DNA from: Tubiluchus corallicola
Lineage: Eukaryota; Priapulida; Priapulimorpha; Priapulimorphida; Tubiluchidae
Length of the DNA stretch: 53,055 nucleotides
Direction of reading: 5' to 3'
Assembly: GCA_030141605.1 (NCBI GenBank)
Contig: JAQGDQ010002395.1
Location: forward strand, 1 to 53,055
The position numbers and the translations under genes are program-made. Shown in pieces: positions 25,539-34,477 of the stretch. The notes below the pieces were generated by a model. It did not search any database and was not told the origin of the DNA. It saw only the letters and a program-made list of their open reading frames with translations. Position 1 is the first letter of the stretch. Each line of letters starts with the position of its first letter.

Positions 25539-26315
25539 TTAAGATAAACTATACAGGGCTATTGCAAGAGTCATCTTTTTATTGATATTTTCATCAAAAT
25601 CTTTATTTGTGAGCTGTCTGAAAGCTGTTGTTGTTTGAATCAAATTTTCTTGTTTCATGAAGGGTTCTATATATGATTTATTGGTATTTATATTTAATAG
25701 TGCTTTGTTATTAATTTGCGGTGAGTTTTCTTTTCTTATTTCGATTTTCGATTTTTTGATTTTGGCAATTTCGCTGATAATTTTTTCTATACTCGATTTC
25801 TGTACTGCAAGTAGAGTGTAGCAGCTTATTCCTAAGGTTACCTCAACTTGTTTGAGCTTACGCTCTTTGATGATACACATTACACTGTTCATTGCAGAGT
25901 AGTCAAACTTAACTGTAATTAGGCTTTTAGTTCTGTATGTAGCGACAGAGGAGTTATTTAATGCGTTGGCAGCAGCGTTTTTGTATGCGCTGGTTAGCCC
26001 TCTTCTGCCTAGTAATGTTCCTCCAAAGTAATGTATTACTATTATTAAGACATTACATAGCTTTCTTGATTGTATCTGACTTAGTATTGGCTTGCCTGCC
26101 GTTCTCTGTGGTTCCCTGCTATCGCTTATTTTATGTTTTTTATTATCAATACCAATAGACCATGCATAGCAGCAGTGCTTAGCGGAGTGATGTTCTTTTT
26201 TTATCCTGGTATAACCCATAAAATAAAAAGGACGAAGAAATTGTATGATTCGCCTTATTTTCTTGCATATTTTGTTCAGTGGGCTGTAAATATATGATTT
26301 TTTTAATTTAAACAT
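25539..26315 (-). CDS. IMPACT/YigZ-family protein with altered N-terminus
   Basis: A 258-residue frame from the ATG at 26315. The core matches the IMPACT/UPF0029 family: KHCCYAWSIG, REPQRTAGKPILSQIQSRKL, IIVIHYFGGTLLGRRGLTSA, then a C-terminal ferredoxin-like domain. The expected first ~50 residues (a KGSKFIA-type opening) are missing or scrambled. Conserved positions are also changed: DSREPQRTAGKP where DDGEPSGTAGKP is usual, and IHYFGG for VRYFGG. Upstream lies the GemA remnant, so the 5' end was probably damaged by that insertion. A longer frame reaching 26441 simply reads through that remnant. It may be a decaying gene. Heads the pyrB-pyrI-GAF run. Confidence 0.6.
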   Translation of the reverse strand: MFKLKKSYIYSPLNKICKKIRRIIQFLRPFYFMGYTRIKKEHHSAKHCCYAWSIGIDNKKHKISDSREPQRTAGKPILSQIQSRKLCNVLIIVIHYFGGTLLGRRGLTSAYKNAAANALNNSSVATYRTKSLITVKFDYSAMNSVMCIIKERKLKQVEVTLGISCYTLLAVQKSSIEKIISEIAKIKKSKIEIRKENSPQINNKALLNINTNKSYIEPFMKQENLIQTTTAFRQLTNKDFDENINKKMTLAIALYSLS

Positions 26316-26334
26316 AGGTTTAGTGGTTATTTTT

Positions 26335-26508
26335 TTGCGTTGGTGGTTCGTTCTATAATTTTGAGTTGTTTGATGAGTTTTTGTAGTTCTTTTTTGTTGT
26401 GTTGTGTGAGGGTTTTTTGTAGGGGCTTTTGTGTAGCACAAATTGGTTGAATTGTGTGTAGTTGCTTTGTGCTAGCCCGGGGGAATTAGTGTGTTGGTGG
26501 CTATGATG
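26335..26508 (-). pseudogene. Decayed GemA-like fragment
   Basis: On the minus strand this aligns with the C-terminal part of the GemA-like gene (about 10880-11050). Shared landmarks on the plus strand are TGATGAGTTTTTGTAGTTCT, TTTGTGCTAGCCCGGG (against CTTGTGCTAGTTCGGG) and GTTGGTGGCTATGATG. Several indels break the frame. It is the trace of a second Mu-like element or of recombination with one. Confidence 0.7.
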
Positions 26509-26524
26509 GGGGGACTCCCAGCCT

Positions 26525-26766
26525 GGTACTACGACTAACAGCTACTGGGATATAGCTAGCACAGGACAAAACAATTTTTCTGGTGATGAGAAGGGTGTTT
26601 CCTCAGGAGAAAACTTGAAGAATGAGGGGAATGATTATATAGAATAAAGAAGCAGATGGCGATGGTACAACAAAGGTTTTCGTTAACTGGAATTTTGGCG
26701 ACGATGATGATAATCCTTGGGGATGGTTGGATGGTAATTGGCCTATTTTTTTATTGGGTAGAATAA
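26525..26766 (+). pseudogene. C-terminal remnant of a fourth GLUG lipoprotein
   Basis: Plus-strand sequence encodes SYWDIASTGQNNFSG..., GENLKNEGNDYIE, then in another frame KVFVNWNFGDDDDNPWGWLD and NWPIF. This matches the C-terminus of the lipoproteins at 2-10392 (SYWDIHRTGQ..., WKFGDNNENPWKW). One frameshift follows the TATATAGAA near 26640 and another lies in the T run near 26750. It is a diverged relative, not a copy of those genes. It abuts the GemA remnant and keeps its own terminator. Confidence 0.8.
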
Positions 26767-26797
26767 GAATTAGAGTTACAAGGAGCAAAGGAATTAG

Positions 26798-26830
26798 AAC
26801 CGTGCTAGCAAGAAGTAGCACGGTTTTTTT
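26798..26830 (+). terminator. Terminator of the GLUG lipoprotein remnant
   Basis: AACCGTGCTA pairs with TAGCACGGTT, followed by a T run. It is related in stem and spacing to the terminators after copies 2 and 3. Confidence 0.8.
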
Positions 26831-26917
26831 CACATAAATTTTGTATGCTAATTATTAATAATGATAATGTAATATCAATTGGCAGAAAATGATATATAGT
26901 GCTTACTGCGGTAGCAT

Positions 26918-26945
26918 AAAAAAAGGGGTGAAAAGTCCCTTTTTT
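26918..26945. terminator. Bidirectional terminator downstream of dnaA
   Basis: AAAAAAAGGG, a 9-nt loop and CCCTTTTTT. It lies 48 bp beyond the dnaA stop and could also stop plus-strand transcription from the remnant. Confidence 0.7.
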
Positions 26946-26993
26946 GCATTTTTGTGTCTGTATGGTTTATTTTGTTTGTTGAGGTTGTTATGC

Positions 26994-28385
26994 TCAGGAT
27001 ATTAGTTTTTGCCCTATTTCACTTAAACTGTATTGAAATTTTTTATCTATGTCTTTGAGATTGTTAACAGTTTTATATGAGTGTAGTACAGTGGCGTGGT
27101 CTTTACCTCCTATAGCTGCTCCTATTGAGGAAAGAGATAATTTGGTTAGTTTTTTTGCAAAGTACATAGCTATTTGCCTTGCCTGAACAATTTCACGCTT
27201 TCTTACTTTTGATTGGAATTCGTTTTCCGATATGTTGTAATACTCACATACCGTTTCGCAAATAGAGTTGATCTGTACTTCACGTTTTGTGGTTTGTACC
27301 AGGTTGCTAACTACCTCTGAAGCATATTTTACCGTGTCTTCTCCGTCACCAAGTCTTATTCGTGCCAGCAGAGAGTTCAGGGCCCCTTCCAGCTCTCGTA
27401 TGTTAGATGTAATTTCTGATGCTATATGTTCGAGTACCTCATCGGAGATAGTAACGCCACTATTCATTTTTCTCTGCAAAATTTTAACTCTGGTACTAAA
27501 ATCGGGGATAGTCAGTTGTGCCGATAGCCCCCACTTGAACCTTGACAGTAGCCGTTCGTCCAAACCGACAAGTTCTTTAGGGGATCGATCAGAAGTTAAG
27601 ACTAGCTGTTTATCTAACTGATGAAGATGGTTGAAGATATGGAAAAATGTTCTCTGTGTTTTTTCTTTGTTTGCAAAGTCTTGCGCATCGTCAACTATCA
27701 AGGCATCTGCCATTTGATAGAAATTGATAAAGCTATTTAGTTCGTTTTCGCGCACTGCGCTGGTATATTGATTTTGAAATTTGTTTGCACTAACATAGAC
27801 CACAGCTTTTTCGGGAAACTTTTTCTTTATTTCCAAGCTAATCGCCTGAGCAAGATGAGTTTTTCCCAAGCCGGATTTGCCATAAATAAATAATGGGTTA
27901 TAGGTATTGACACCTGGTTCCTTAGCAATGGCGTCACCAGCACTTCGAGCTAATTTATTACATTGTCCCTCTACAAAGTCATCGAATGTATTTTTACTAT
28001 CAACCTGTGGGATAATGTTTACTTTTTTTATGTTGTATCCGACCTCAAATGGGTTTTTTGCTGTAGCATCCGATTTTTTCTTTATTTGAGCTATGGATTG
28101 CCTTTTCCCTCTGCTTTCAGGCGTGTTGTTCCTATTCTTTAAGTAAGTATATTCAAGTTTTGCATCGCTGCCGACTACTGCCTTTACTGCCTTACTGATG
28201 ACTTCTATGTAGTTTTCTTCAAGATATTCGCAAAAAAACTTACTGGGGACACGAATGGTCAATACGTTACTACTCAATTTTAGAGGAACGATTGGTTTAA
28301 ACCACGTATCAAAGCTGCTAGGAGCCACATATTGTTTTGTGATTCGCAAACAGTTCTCCCATATTTTTGCGTAATCTTGGTTCAT
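26994..28385 (-). CDS. dnaA: Chromosomal replication initiator DnaA
   Basis: A 463-residue initiator with the four-domain layout. Domain I is residues 1-85 and domain II a short linker. Domain III is an AAA+ ATPase with YGKSGLGKTHLAQ (about 170) and ALIVDDAQDFANK, the latter having Ala-Gln where DDIQ is usual. Domain IV ends in SSIGAAIGGKDHATVLHSYK, which recognises DnaA boxes. Length is normal for Bacteroidota. No cluster of TTATNCACA boxes was seen within the flanking spacers, so an adjacent origin is not supported. Confidence 0.96.
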   Translation of the reverse strand: MNQDYAKIWENCLRITKQYVAPSSFDTWFKPIVPLKLSSNVLTIRVPSKFFCEYLEENYIEVISKAVKAVVGSDAKLEYTYLKNRNNTPESRGKRQSIAQIKKKSDATAKNPFEVGYNIKKVNIIPQVDSKNTFDDFVEGQCNKLARSAGDAIAKEPGVNTYNPLFIYGKSGLGKTHLAQAISLEIKKKFPEKAVVYVSANKFQNQYTSAVRENELNSFINFYQMADALIVDDAQDFANKEKTQRTFFHIFNHLHQLDKQLVLTSDRSPKELVGLDERLLSRFKWGLSAQLTIPDFSTRVKILQRKMNSGVTISDEVLEHIASEITSNIRELEGALNSLLARIRLGDGEDTVKYASEVVSNLVQTTKREVQINSICETVCEYYNISENEFQSKVRKREIVQARQIAMYFAKKLTKLSLSSIGAAIGGKDHATVLHSYKTVNNLKDIDKKFQYSLSEIGQKLIS

Positions 28386-28667
28386 GATAATTATAAAAGT
28401 TTAAGGGTGAGATTTTACAAACATTAACCACTTTTCTGAAGCAAAGATGAGAAAAAAATATATAGAAAAAAAGCACATTTTTTTTGTATTTTTCTATGAG
28501 ATTCTATTTCAAAAAGTTAAAATTAAAGTTTTTTTTAATTTTTTCTATGTGATTGATTGATAAGGGTTTACGAGGATGTTTTTGAATTGATTTGTGCTAC
28601 AGCTAATTATATCATAGACCAAAGTTCCTATTAATTTTAAGTGATAAATTGATAGTCTAATGGTAGT
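28386..28667. other. AT-rich spacer between dnaA and the MCE gene
   Basis: A 282-bp stretch with poly-A/T runs and a partly repeated TTTTTCTATG(A/T)GATT sequence near 28491 and 28540. It should hold the dnaA promoter. No gene and no recognisable DnaA box is seen. Confidence 0.5.
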
Positions 28668-29915
28668 CTATTTTTCAGATATTCTTATTGCTTTTTTTAG
28701 CTTAATTTGTCTTCCTTTTTTAAATGCTATTATTGAGGCTTCAGGAAATGTTTCATGTGCCTCGGGGAGTAGTTTCATTATTTGTTCAAGTTTTTCCTCG
28801 TTTCCAGTGAGGTAATTGTAGGTAGCCCCAGATTTATATTCTTCTATATTTTCAAAGCCTTCAAAGATGGGGGAGTTTAATGGAACGGCCTCTTTTGTTG
28901 ACATTATTAGTATTTTAAATGACACATTTTTGTTATTTGTGTGCTGTTTACTGTTATTTTTATCCTTTTTGTTAATCAGAGATAGTTGTACATATCTTTT
29001 TGGATTTTCCTGGAAATCAACAATCAGGTGGTTTAGGTTTTTTGATGATATATTAAGGTTTTGGTATAGTTGCTTATCATTAATAAGCATCCCCAGCGTC
29101 CCTTCGGAGTTTTCGACTTTGGATACTGCCTGGTTAAGATTTTCAAGAGAGAGGCTTAAGTTTTTAGAGATATTTGTCAACTTTATTGAAGCGAGAGAGT
29201 CGCTAAAGTCAGAGATATTAGTAAAGGCATTATCTATTTTGTCGGTATTATTTTTTAACGTTTCTACAGTCACGCCCAGGTTTTTTATGGTAGTTGCTAT
29301 ATTGTATTCTTCGACTCCTGCTGTATTAATGTTACTTGTTATTGCTTTGAGGTTTGATGTTGTGGCACTTATGTTAGCAAAGCTGTTGCTTAGATATTCA
29401 CGAGTATCTTCACTGAATATATGAGATATAATGTTGACGGCAGAATCCATTGATGCAAGCATGCGCTCTGCTTTTATTACTACAGGGGCTATCTGTTCAC
29501 TAACCTGTGCTTTAAATCCTGCCATAAATCTAGCATTAATTGTATCTCCATGCTGAAGTAGCTCTTTTGAATTACCAGGTATTAGCTCCATAATTCTGGT
29601 TCCCAGTATGTCTGAGCTCACTATTTCTGCTATTGAGTTTGCGGGTAATGGAAAGTCACTAGTCATAGCTACTTCTACGATTAAATCTCCTGAGTGATCC
29701 TCTGCAAAATATATGTTTTTCGCATAGCCAACTTTAAAGCCATTTAGTATAACGTCAGAGGATGGTTTTAGGCCTCCTATGTTACTGTATCTGGCTATGT
29801 ATATATCTTCAGGATTAAACATATTTCTGCCTTTTAGGTAGTTCATTCCCCAAATAAAAATAGCCAGGGTAATAGCAGTAAGTATTCCAATTTTTGTTGC
29901 TTTTGATATTTTCAT
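28668..29915 (-). CDS. MCE/MlaD-family lipid transport protein with SPOR-like tail
   Basis: A 415-residue protein anchored by one N-terminal span (residues 7-24). A single MCE domain follows (about 38-115, with YSNIGGLKPSSDVILNGFKV and SDILGTRIMELIPG), then a long helical region. Such proteins form hexameric rings that move phospholipids across the periplasm. The last 89 residues form a separate domain that aligns with the tail of the neighbouring amidase (19 identities in 50 ungapped positions). That domain resembles the peptidoglycan-binding SPOR fold. The gene follows the amidase gene in the same direction, 212 bp away, with an intergenic repeat between. No MlaE/MlaF genes are in the window. 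Confidence 0.82.
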   Translation of the reverse strand: MKISKATKIGILTAITLAIFIWGMNYLKGRNMFNPEDIYIARYSNIGGLKPSSDVILNGFKVGYAKNIYFAEDHSGDLIVEVAMTSDFPLPANSIAEIVSSDILGTRIMELIPGNSKELLQHGDTINARFMAGFKAQVSEQIAPVVIKAERMLASMDSAVNIISHIFSEDTREYLSNSFANISATTSNLKAITSNINTAGVEEYNIATTIKNLGVTVETLKNNTDKIDNAFTNISDFSDSLASIKLTNISKNLSLSLENLNQAVSKVENSEGTLGMLINDKQLYQNLNISSKNLNHLIVDFQENPKRYVQLSLINKKDKNNSKQHTNNKNVSFKILIMSTKEAVPLNSPIFEGFENIEEYKSGATYNYLTGNEEKLEQIMKLLPEAHETFPEASIIAFKKGRQIKLKKAIRISEK

Positions 29916-30017
29916 GTGCTGTAGTATTCTTAATGTTTATTTTAATGCAAGAGTGAAAAGTCAAAGAAAATAATCAAGATGATATGTTTTTAAAGCTCAC
30001 TTTTTGTTAATATTCTC

Positions 30018-30112
30018 TTCAATATCCTCATTTATGCCAGTAAGCTGGGCTCTTCATCGAACTTTTTCTCAAACTGAACAAAAGCCTTTCGCTCTGTGAA
30101 GGCCTCAATATA
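30018..30112. repeat. Intergenic repeat family, copy B
   Basis: CCTCATTTATGCCAGTAAGC, then CATCGAACTTTTTCTCAAAC, GAACAAAAGCC and CTGTGAAGGCCTCAA. It shares order and spacing with the copies near 17520, 20160 and 44550. Located between the amidase and MCE genes. Confidence 0.6.
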
Positions 30113-30127
30113 TAAGTTATTTCCAAT

Positions 30128-31219
30128 TTATTGTGTGGTTCTCATGTCGTTTATGTTAGCAGGTTTACCATCTTTAAAGGCGACAAGATATGCATCTTTA
30201 TATTTCTCTTTTGCCTTTTCAAGGCTTAGGGAAGCTTCTTCAAGTGTTTTTGATACTCCATACAGGTATTTGTATTTTTTTCCTGATTTTAAGCAGTATA
30301 TATCGTGCAGCCCTTTAAAGTTTTCAGGTTTTGTTTCAACTTTTGAGTTAGAGACTGCTATCTGCACTGCAAATATGGCACCTTTATTAATATTTACAGA
30401 TTTTTTCTTTAAATGTTTATTTGTTGATGGCTGAGAGGAGATGAAATCACTTTTGGCTTCAATTGCTTTTTTGTAGTCGCGAAAGGCTCTAAATATGGCA
30501 GATGCAATAACTGTTCTTCCTTTGCTAGTTTGCAAGTATTTTAGTTCGTTGTTGTTGCTCATATACCCGACTTCTACCAATACACTTGGCATAGCTATTT
30601 CTCTTAAAACCAGGAATCCGGCTTGTTTTACTCCAAGGTTTTTCCGTTTTGCCCGGCTGGCAAATTGCTCCTGAATGGCAGAGGCAAAAGATAAGCTTTG
30701 ATTAAGAAATTCATCCTGCATGAGCTCGAACATAATGTATGATTCGGAGCTGTTGGGATCGAAGCCTTCATATCGAGTTGTGTGATCTTCCTCCAGGAGT
30801 ATTACTTTATTTTCTCTTTTCGCTACATTAAGGTTATCTTCAGTGCGGTGTAACCCCAATACATAGGTTTCAGTTCCGCTTATTGGGGATGCTCTATGGT
30901 GGTTGGCATGTATTGAGATAAAGAGGTCTGCTTCATTTTTATTTGCTACATAGGCACGATCCTTCAAGCGAACAAACCTGTCATTATCACGTGTGTATAT
31001 AACCTCAACATCCGGTATGTTCTCAGAAATATATTTGCCGAGCTTAAGCGCAATGTCAAGCACAATATCTTTTTCACAAACTTTTCCGGCCACTGCTCCG
31101 GGATCTTTTCCCCCATGCCCGGCATCAATAACTACTTTTCTCAGTTTGTATGTTTCTCCATATGATTTGGAAGGAGAGGAGGCTATTATTATAAGTAACG
31201 ATAGAGCTAAATACCTCAT
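30128..31219 (-). CDS. N-acetylmuramoyl-L-alanine amidase (AmiC type) with SPOR-like tail
   Basis: A 363-residue secreted amidase_3 enzyme that cleaves the peptide stem from peptidoglycan. A signal peptide (residues 1-21, ending SYG) precedes the catalytic domain. Zinc and catalytic residues appear in VVIDAGHGGKDPGAV, the Glu of KVCEKDIVLD, LFISIHANHH and PSVLVEVGYMSN. Residues 276-363 form a domain homologous to the C-terminus of the downstream MCE protein and similar to SPOR domains. Enzymes of this type act at cell separation. The MCE gene follows on the same strand. Confidence 0.92.
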   Translation of the reverse strand: MRYLALSLLIIIASSPSKSYGETYKLRKVVIDAGHGGKDPGAVAGKVCEKDIVLDIALKLGKYISENIPDVEVIYTRDNDRFVRLKDRAYVANKNEADLFISIHANHHRASPISGTETYVLGLHRTEDNLNVAKRENKVILLEEDHTTRYEGFDPNSSESYIMFELMQDEFLNQSLSFASAIQEQFASRAKRKNLGVKQAGFLVLREIAMPSVLVEVGYMSNNNELKYLQTSKGRTVIASAIFRAFRDYKKAIEAKSDFISSQPSTNKHLKKKSVNINKGAIFAVQIAVSNSKVETKPENFKGLHDIYCLKSGKKYKYLYGVSKTLEEASLSLEKAKEKYKDAYLVAFKDGKPANINDMRTTQ

Positions 31220-31355
31220 AAGGCGTTGATAATGTTATTTATTGTTAATTTCATTTTGATTGCCAAGATTAATAATTGCACTATAATTATGACATTACAA
31301 AAATATAAAGATTAAATTATTTTAATGAGTAACGGTCAACTCTGGAATGATTTTT

Positions 31356-31363
31356 TACTTTTG
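31356..31363 (+). promoter_or_regulatory. Putative -7 box for lptD
   Basis: TACTTTTG fits TANNTTTG and lies 20 bp before the ATG, giving a very short leader. No clear -33 TTTG is seen. Confidence 0.45.
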
Positions 31364-31383
31364 CATTACAAGTTAGTACATAG

Positions 31384-34341
31384 ATGCGTTGGCCAGTTAT
31401 TATATTAGCATGTTTCTTTGTGGCTCTATTGATATCTTCGATATGCTCATTTGGGCAGGAGGCTTCAATTGGAGAAAGAGTACCGTTGTCTGCCTACGGA
31501 GGAGAGGAGTTTTTAAAAGATACTACTGCGAAAAAAGTGTCACAACTTCATGTAGAAGAGGAGCTTCTGAGAGATAGTATTAGGGAAAAATCACCCCGAT
31601 CAATCTATTATGACGGAGAGGTTTTTCCTGGAGATACTATAAGGGATGGAGAGCCTCGTTCGGATTATAACGGAGAGGTTTTTCCTGGAGATACTATAAG
31701 GGATAGAGAGCCTCGTTCGGATTATGACGGAGAGGTTTTTTTGGAAGATACCATTGGGGGAAGGTCACTCCGATCTATTTATTATGACGGAGAAAATTCT
31801 TTGAGAGATACTATTTTACACGCTAATACTCCAGCAATTATAGACACTACCACAAACAGGTTGCTTTCTGATACTATACCGCAAAGCAGTGCTACGGTAT
31901 TTGATGAAGAGATTGACTATACTGCAACTGATTCAATAAAGCTTTCTATGGAAAGCAGAAAGGTATATTTGTTTGGTAATGCAGAAATTGAGTATAAAGA
32001 TATAAAGCTTACGGCAGATTACATCGAGCTAGACCTTGATAGTAGCCAGGTTTATGCTGTTGGTGTTGAGGATACTACCGGAACAGTTACAGGTAAGCCT
32101 GTTTTCACCCAGAAAGGAGAAGAGTTTAATGCTGATGCTCTGAGATATGACTTTAAGACCAAAAAGGGTTTAGTTTTTGGAGTTATAACTGAGCAAGAGG
32201 GGGGATATGTGCATAGTGGCCGTACAAAGCTTGTTAATGATTCAACTTATTGTTTGAAGGATGGGAAGTATACAACATGTGATGCTGATCATCCCCATTT
32301 TTACCTTCAAATGACAAAGGCAAAAGTTATTTCGAACAATAAAATTGTGACAGGGCCTTCATATCTTGTTGTTGAAGATTTGCCTATTTATATTGCAATA
32401 ATTCCTTTTGGGTTTTTCCCTAACTCTCCGACGTATTCATCTGGTTTTATTTTGCCGACGTATGGTGAAGAGGCCAACAGGGGTTTTTTCCTTAGAGACT
32501 TTGGGTATTATTGGGCTGCAAGTGATTATTTTGATCTTGTTGTGAGGGGAGATGTCTACTCCAAAGGCTCGAGAGGGGTTAAGATGCACAGTAATTATAA
32601 GCGTAGATATAAGTTTAGTGGTAATTTTGATTTAAAGTATTACAGAAATGTGATCGGGGAGGAGGGGTTGCCAGATTATTCTCGTCAGAGTGATTTTGCC
32701 GTAGCGTGGAGCCACAGTATGGATACTAAAGCCATTCCCAGCCAAACATTTAGTGCCAGTGTGAACTACTCTACAAGTCAGTTTGATCAAAATAATGCAA
32801 ATTCATCTGAAAACTACCTCACTAACACAAAACAGTCGAGTATATCATATTCAAAACGCTGGGAAGGTACCCCATTTAGTATTTCTGGTAGTTTAAGGCA
32901 TTCACAAAATAGCCGTGATACAACCATTAGCCTTACTATGCCACAAATGACATTTACTATGTCAAGACTCTACCCTTTTAAGTCAAATAAGCGAGGTGGT
33001 AAGGAGAAATGGTATGAGAAGATTGGAGTAAACTATACACTTGATTTACAGAATAATATTAATACTAAAGAGTATGAGCTGCTTAGCTCTTCCTTGAGTG
33101 ACTGGGAAAATGGGATAAAGCATACTCTGCCTATTAGTACATCATTTAATGCGTTTAAGTATTTAACTGTGAGTCCTTCTGTTAACTATACGGAGAGGTG
33201 GTATAATAGTGAGATACGAAAGGAGTATGACTACGAAAGGAATCAAATGGTTGTTTCTGACACTATTTATGGTTTTACCAGAAGTAGTGACTACTCTTTT
33301 AGTTTAGGAGCATCGACAAAGCTGTATGGGTTTTATGCTCCATTAAAGGAAAACTCCAAGTTGGTGGCAGTGCGTCATATGATGACCCCCAGAGTGAGTT
33401 TTAGTATTAGGCCTGATTTTAGCGATCCGCGTTTTGGCCTGTATGAGACTGTTGAAGTGTATGATGATTCAGGTACGCCTAAGTATTATACTTATCCATA
33501 TCATGAAGGTGCAGTTTACGGCACTGCTAGTCCTGGGAGGTCAGGTTCAATTGGTTTTGGTTTGGATAACGTGTTGGAGATGAAAACTCTTAATACCAGG
33601 GATACTACCTCAAATGATAAGCATAAAAAGATAAGCCTGTTAGACCAACTTTCATTTAGCGGGTCATATAATCTTTTTGCAGATTCGCTGAACCTGTCTG
33701 TTATTAACATGAAAGGCAGAACGAAGGTGTCAAATGTAAATGTAAATTTTGGAGCGGTATTTGACCCGTATGCATATTTAGATGGTCGTAAAGTTAATGT
33801 TTTTGAGTATTCCAATTCGGGAAAATTGGCCAGAATGACAAGTGCTGATCTCTCTTTTGGAATGTCTTTTAATTCCAAGCAGGGTGGGGGGAAAAAAAAG
33901 GAGAGCAGCTTTGGTGAATCCGAGGATAAAACTGAAGGAGAGGAGGCCTTTGAAGAGAGCTCAAGGAGTGTGTTACCTGGAAAGTATTCTGATTATGCTG
34001 ATTTTAATGTTAACTGGGATTTTCGTTTTGATTGCAGTTTTAGATATAGCAGAACTAATCCCGATGAGGCGGCTACTATTACGCAGACAATTGATTTTGG
34101 AGGTAATCTAAATGTCACGAAAAAGTGGAAGTTTGGGTTTTCTTCAGGATATGATATTCAGAACAAGCAGATAACATTTACACAGATGAATTTGTTTAGG
34201 GATATGCATTGCTGGCAGATGTCTCTTAGCTTGGTGCCGTTTGGTTATCGCCAAAGTTACAGTTTCACAATAAGGGCCAGTTCTTCTATGCTGAAAGATC
34301 TGAAACTTTCTAAGAGACAGAGCTTTTATGATAATAATTAA
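31384..34341 (+). CDS. lptD: LPS-assembly protein LptD/OstA-like outer-membrane protein
   Basis: A 985-residue outer-membrane protein. A signal peptide (residues 1-25) is followed by a low-complexity repeat region (residues 38-145, units around GEVFPGDTIRD). An OstA/LptA-like beta-jellyroll comes next (about 175-300, KVYLFGNAEIEYKDIKLTAD). The large beta-barrel with LptD-type signatures (IPFGFFPNSPTYSSGFILP) fills the remainder. By family it inserts lipopolysaccharide into the outer leaflet. The repeat insert before the jellyroll is unusual. It runs divergently from the amidase gene, 164 bp apart. Confidence 0.85.
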   Translation: MRWPVIILACFFVALLISSICSFGQEASIGERVPLSAYGGEEFLKDTTAKKVSQLHVEEELLRDSIREKSPRSIYYDGEVFPGDTIRDGEPRSDYNGEVFPGDTIRDREPRSDYDGEVFLEDTIGGRSLRSIYYDGENSLRDTILHANTPAIIDTTTNRLLSDTIPQSSATVFDEEIDYTATDSIKLSMESRKVYLFGNAEIEYKDIKLTADYIELDLDSSQVYAVGVEDTTGTVTGKPVFTQKGEEFNADALRYDFKTKKGLVFGVITEQEGGYVHSGRTKLVNDSTYCLKDGKYTTCDADHPHFYLQMTKAKVISNNKIVTGPSYLVVEDLPIYIAIIPFGFFPNSPTYSSGFILPTYGEEANRGFFLRDFGYYWAASDYFDLVVRGDVYSKGSRGVKMHSNYKRRYKFSGNFDLKYYRNVIGEEGLPDYSRQSDFAVAWSHSMDTKAIPSQTFSASVNYSTSQFDQNNANSSENYLTNTKQSSISYSKRWEGTPFSISGSLRHSQNSRDTTISLTMPQMTFTMSRLYPFKSNKRGGKEKWYEKIGVNYTLDLQNNINTKEYELLSSSLSDWENGIKHTLPISTSFNAFKYLTVSPSVNYTERWYNSEIRKEYDYERNQMVVSDTIYGFTRSSDYSFSLGASTKLYGFYAPLKENSKLVAVRHMMTPRVSFSIRPDFSDPRFGLYETVEVYDDSGTPKYYTYPYHEGAVYGTASPGRSGSIGFGLDNVLEMKTLNTRDTTSNDKHKKISLLDQLSFSGSYNLFADSLNLSVINMKGRTKVSNVNVNFGAVFDPYAYLDGRKVNVFEYSNSGKLARMTSADLSFGMSFNSKQGGGKKKESSFGESEDKTEGEEAFEESSRSVLPGKYSDYADFNVNWDFRFDCSFRYSRTNPDEAATITQTIDFGGNLNVTKKWKFGFSSGYDIQNKQITFTQMNLFRDMHCWQMSLSLVPFGYRQSYSFTIRASSSMLKDLKLSKRQSFYDNN
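31615..31728 (+). repeat. Tandem 57-bp repeat in lptD
   Basis: Two adjacent 57-bp units (31615-31671 and 31672-31728), nearly identical, each encoding GEVFPGDTIRDxEPRSDY plus one residue. They are followed by a diverged third unit (GEVFLEDTIGGRSLRS) and weaker ones on both sides. Units keep the frame, so their number could vary. Confidence 0.88.
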
Positions 34342-34477
34342 AAAGTTGAATGCCATATTGGTCTTTGTCAGAGTTACTTATGCTAATAGAGTGTGATTTG
34401 TTTTTGAATTTTTTAGCATGAGATCTTTTCGGAGGTTTTATGTTTTATGATTTGTTATTGCAAGGGGTCTACTGCTT

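Noticed and set aside
26994-28667. Replication origin next to dnaA
   Set aside because: AT-rich spacers flank the gene, but no cluster of TTATNCACA boxes was seen by eye. A GC-skew computation over the whole chromosome would decide.
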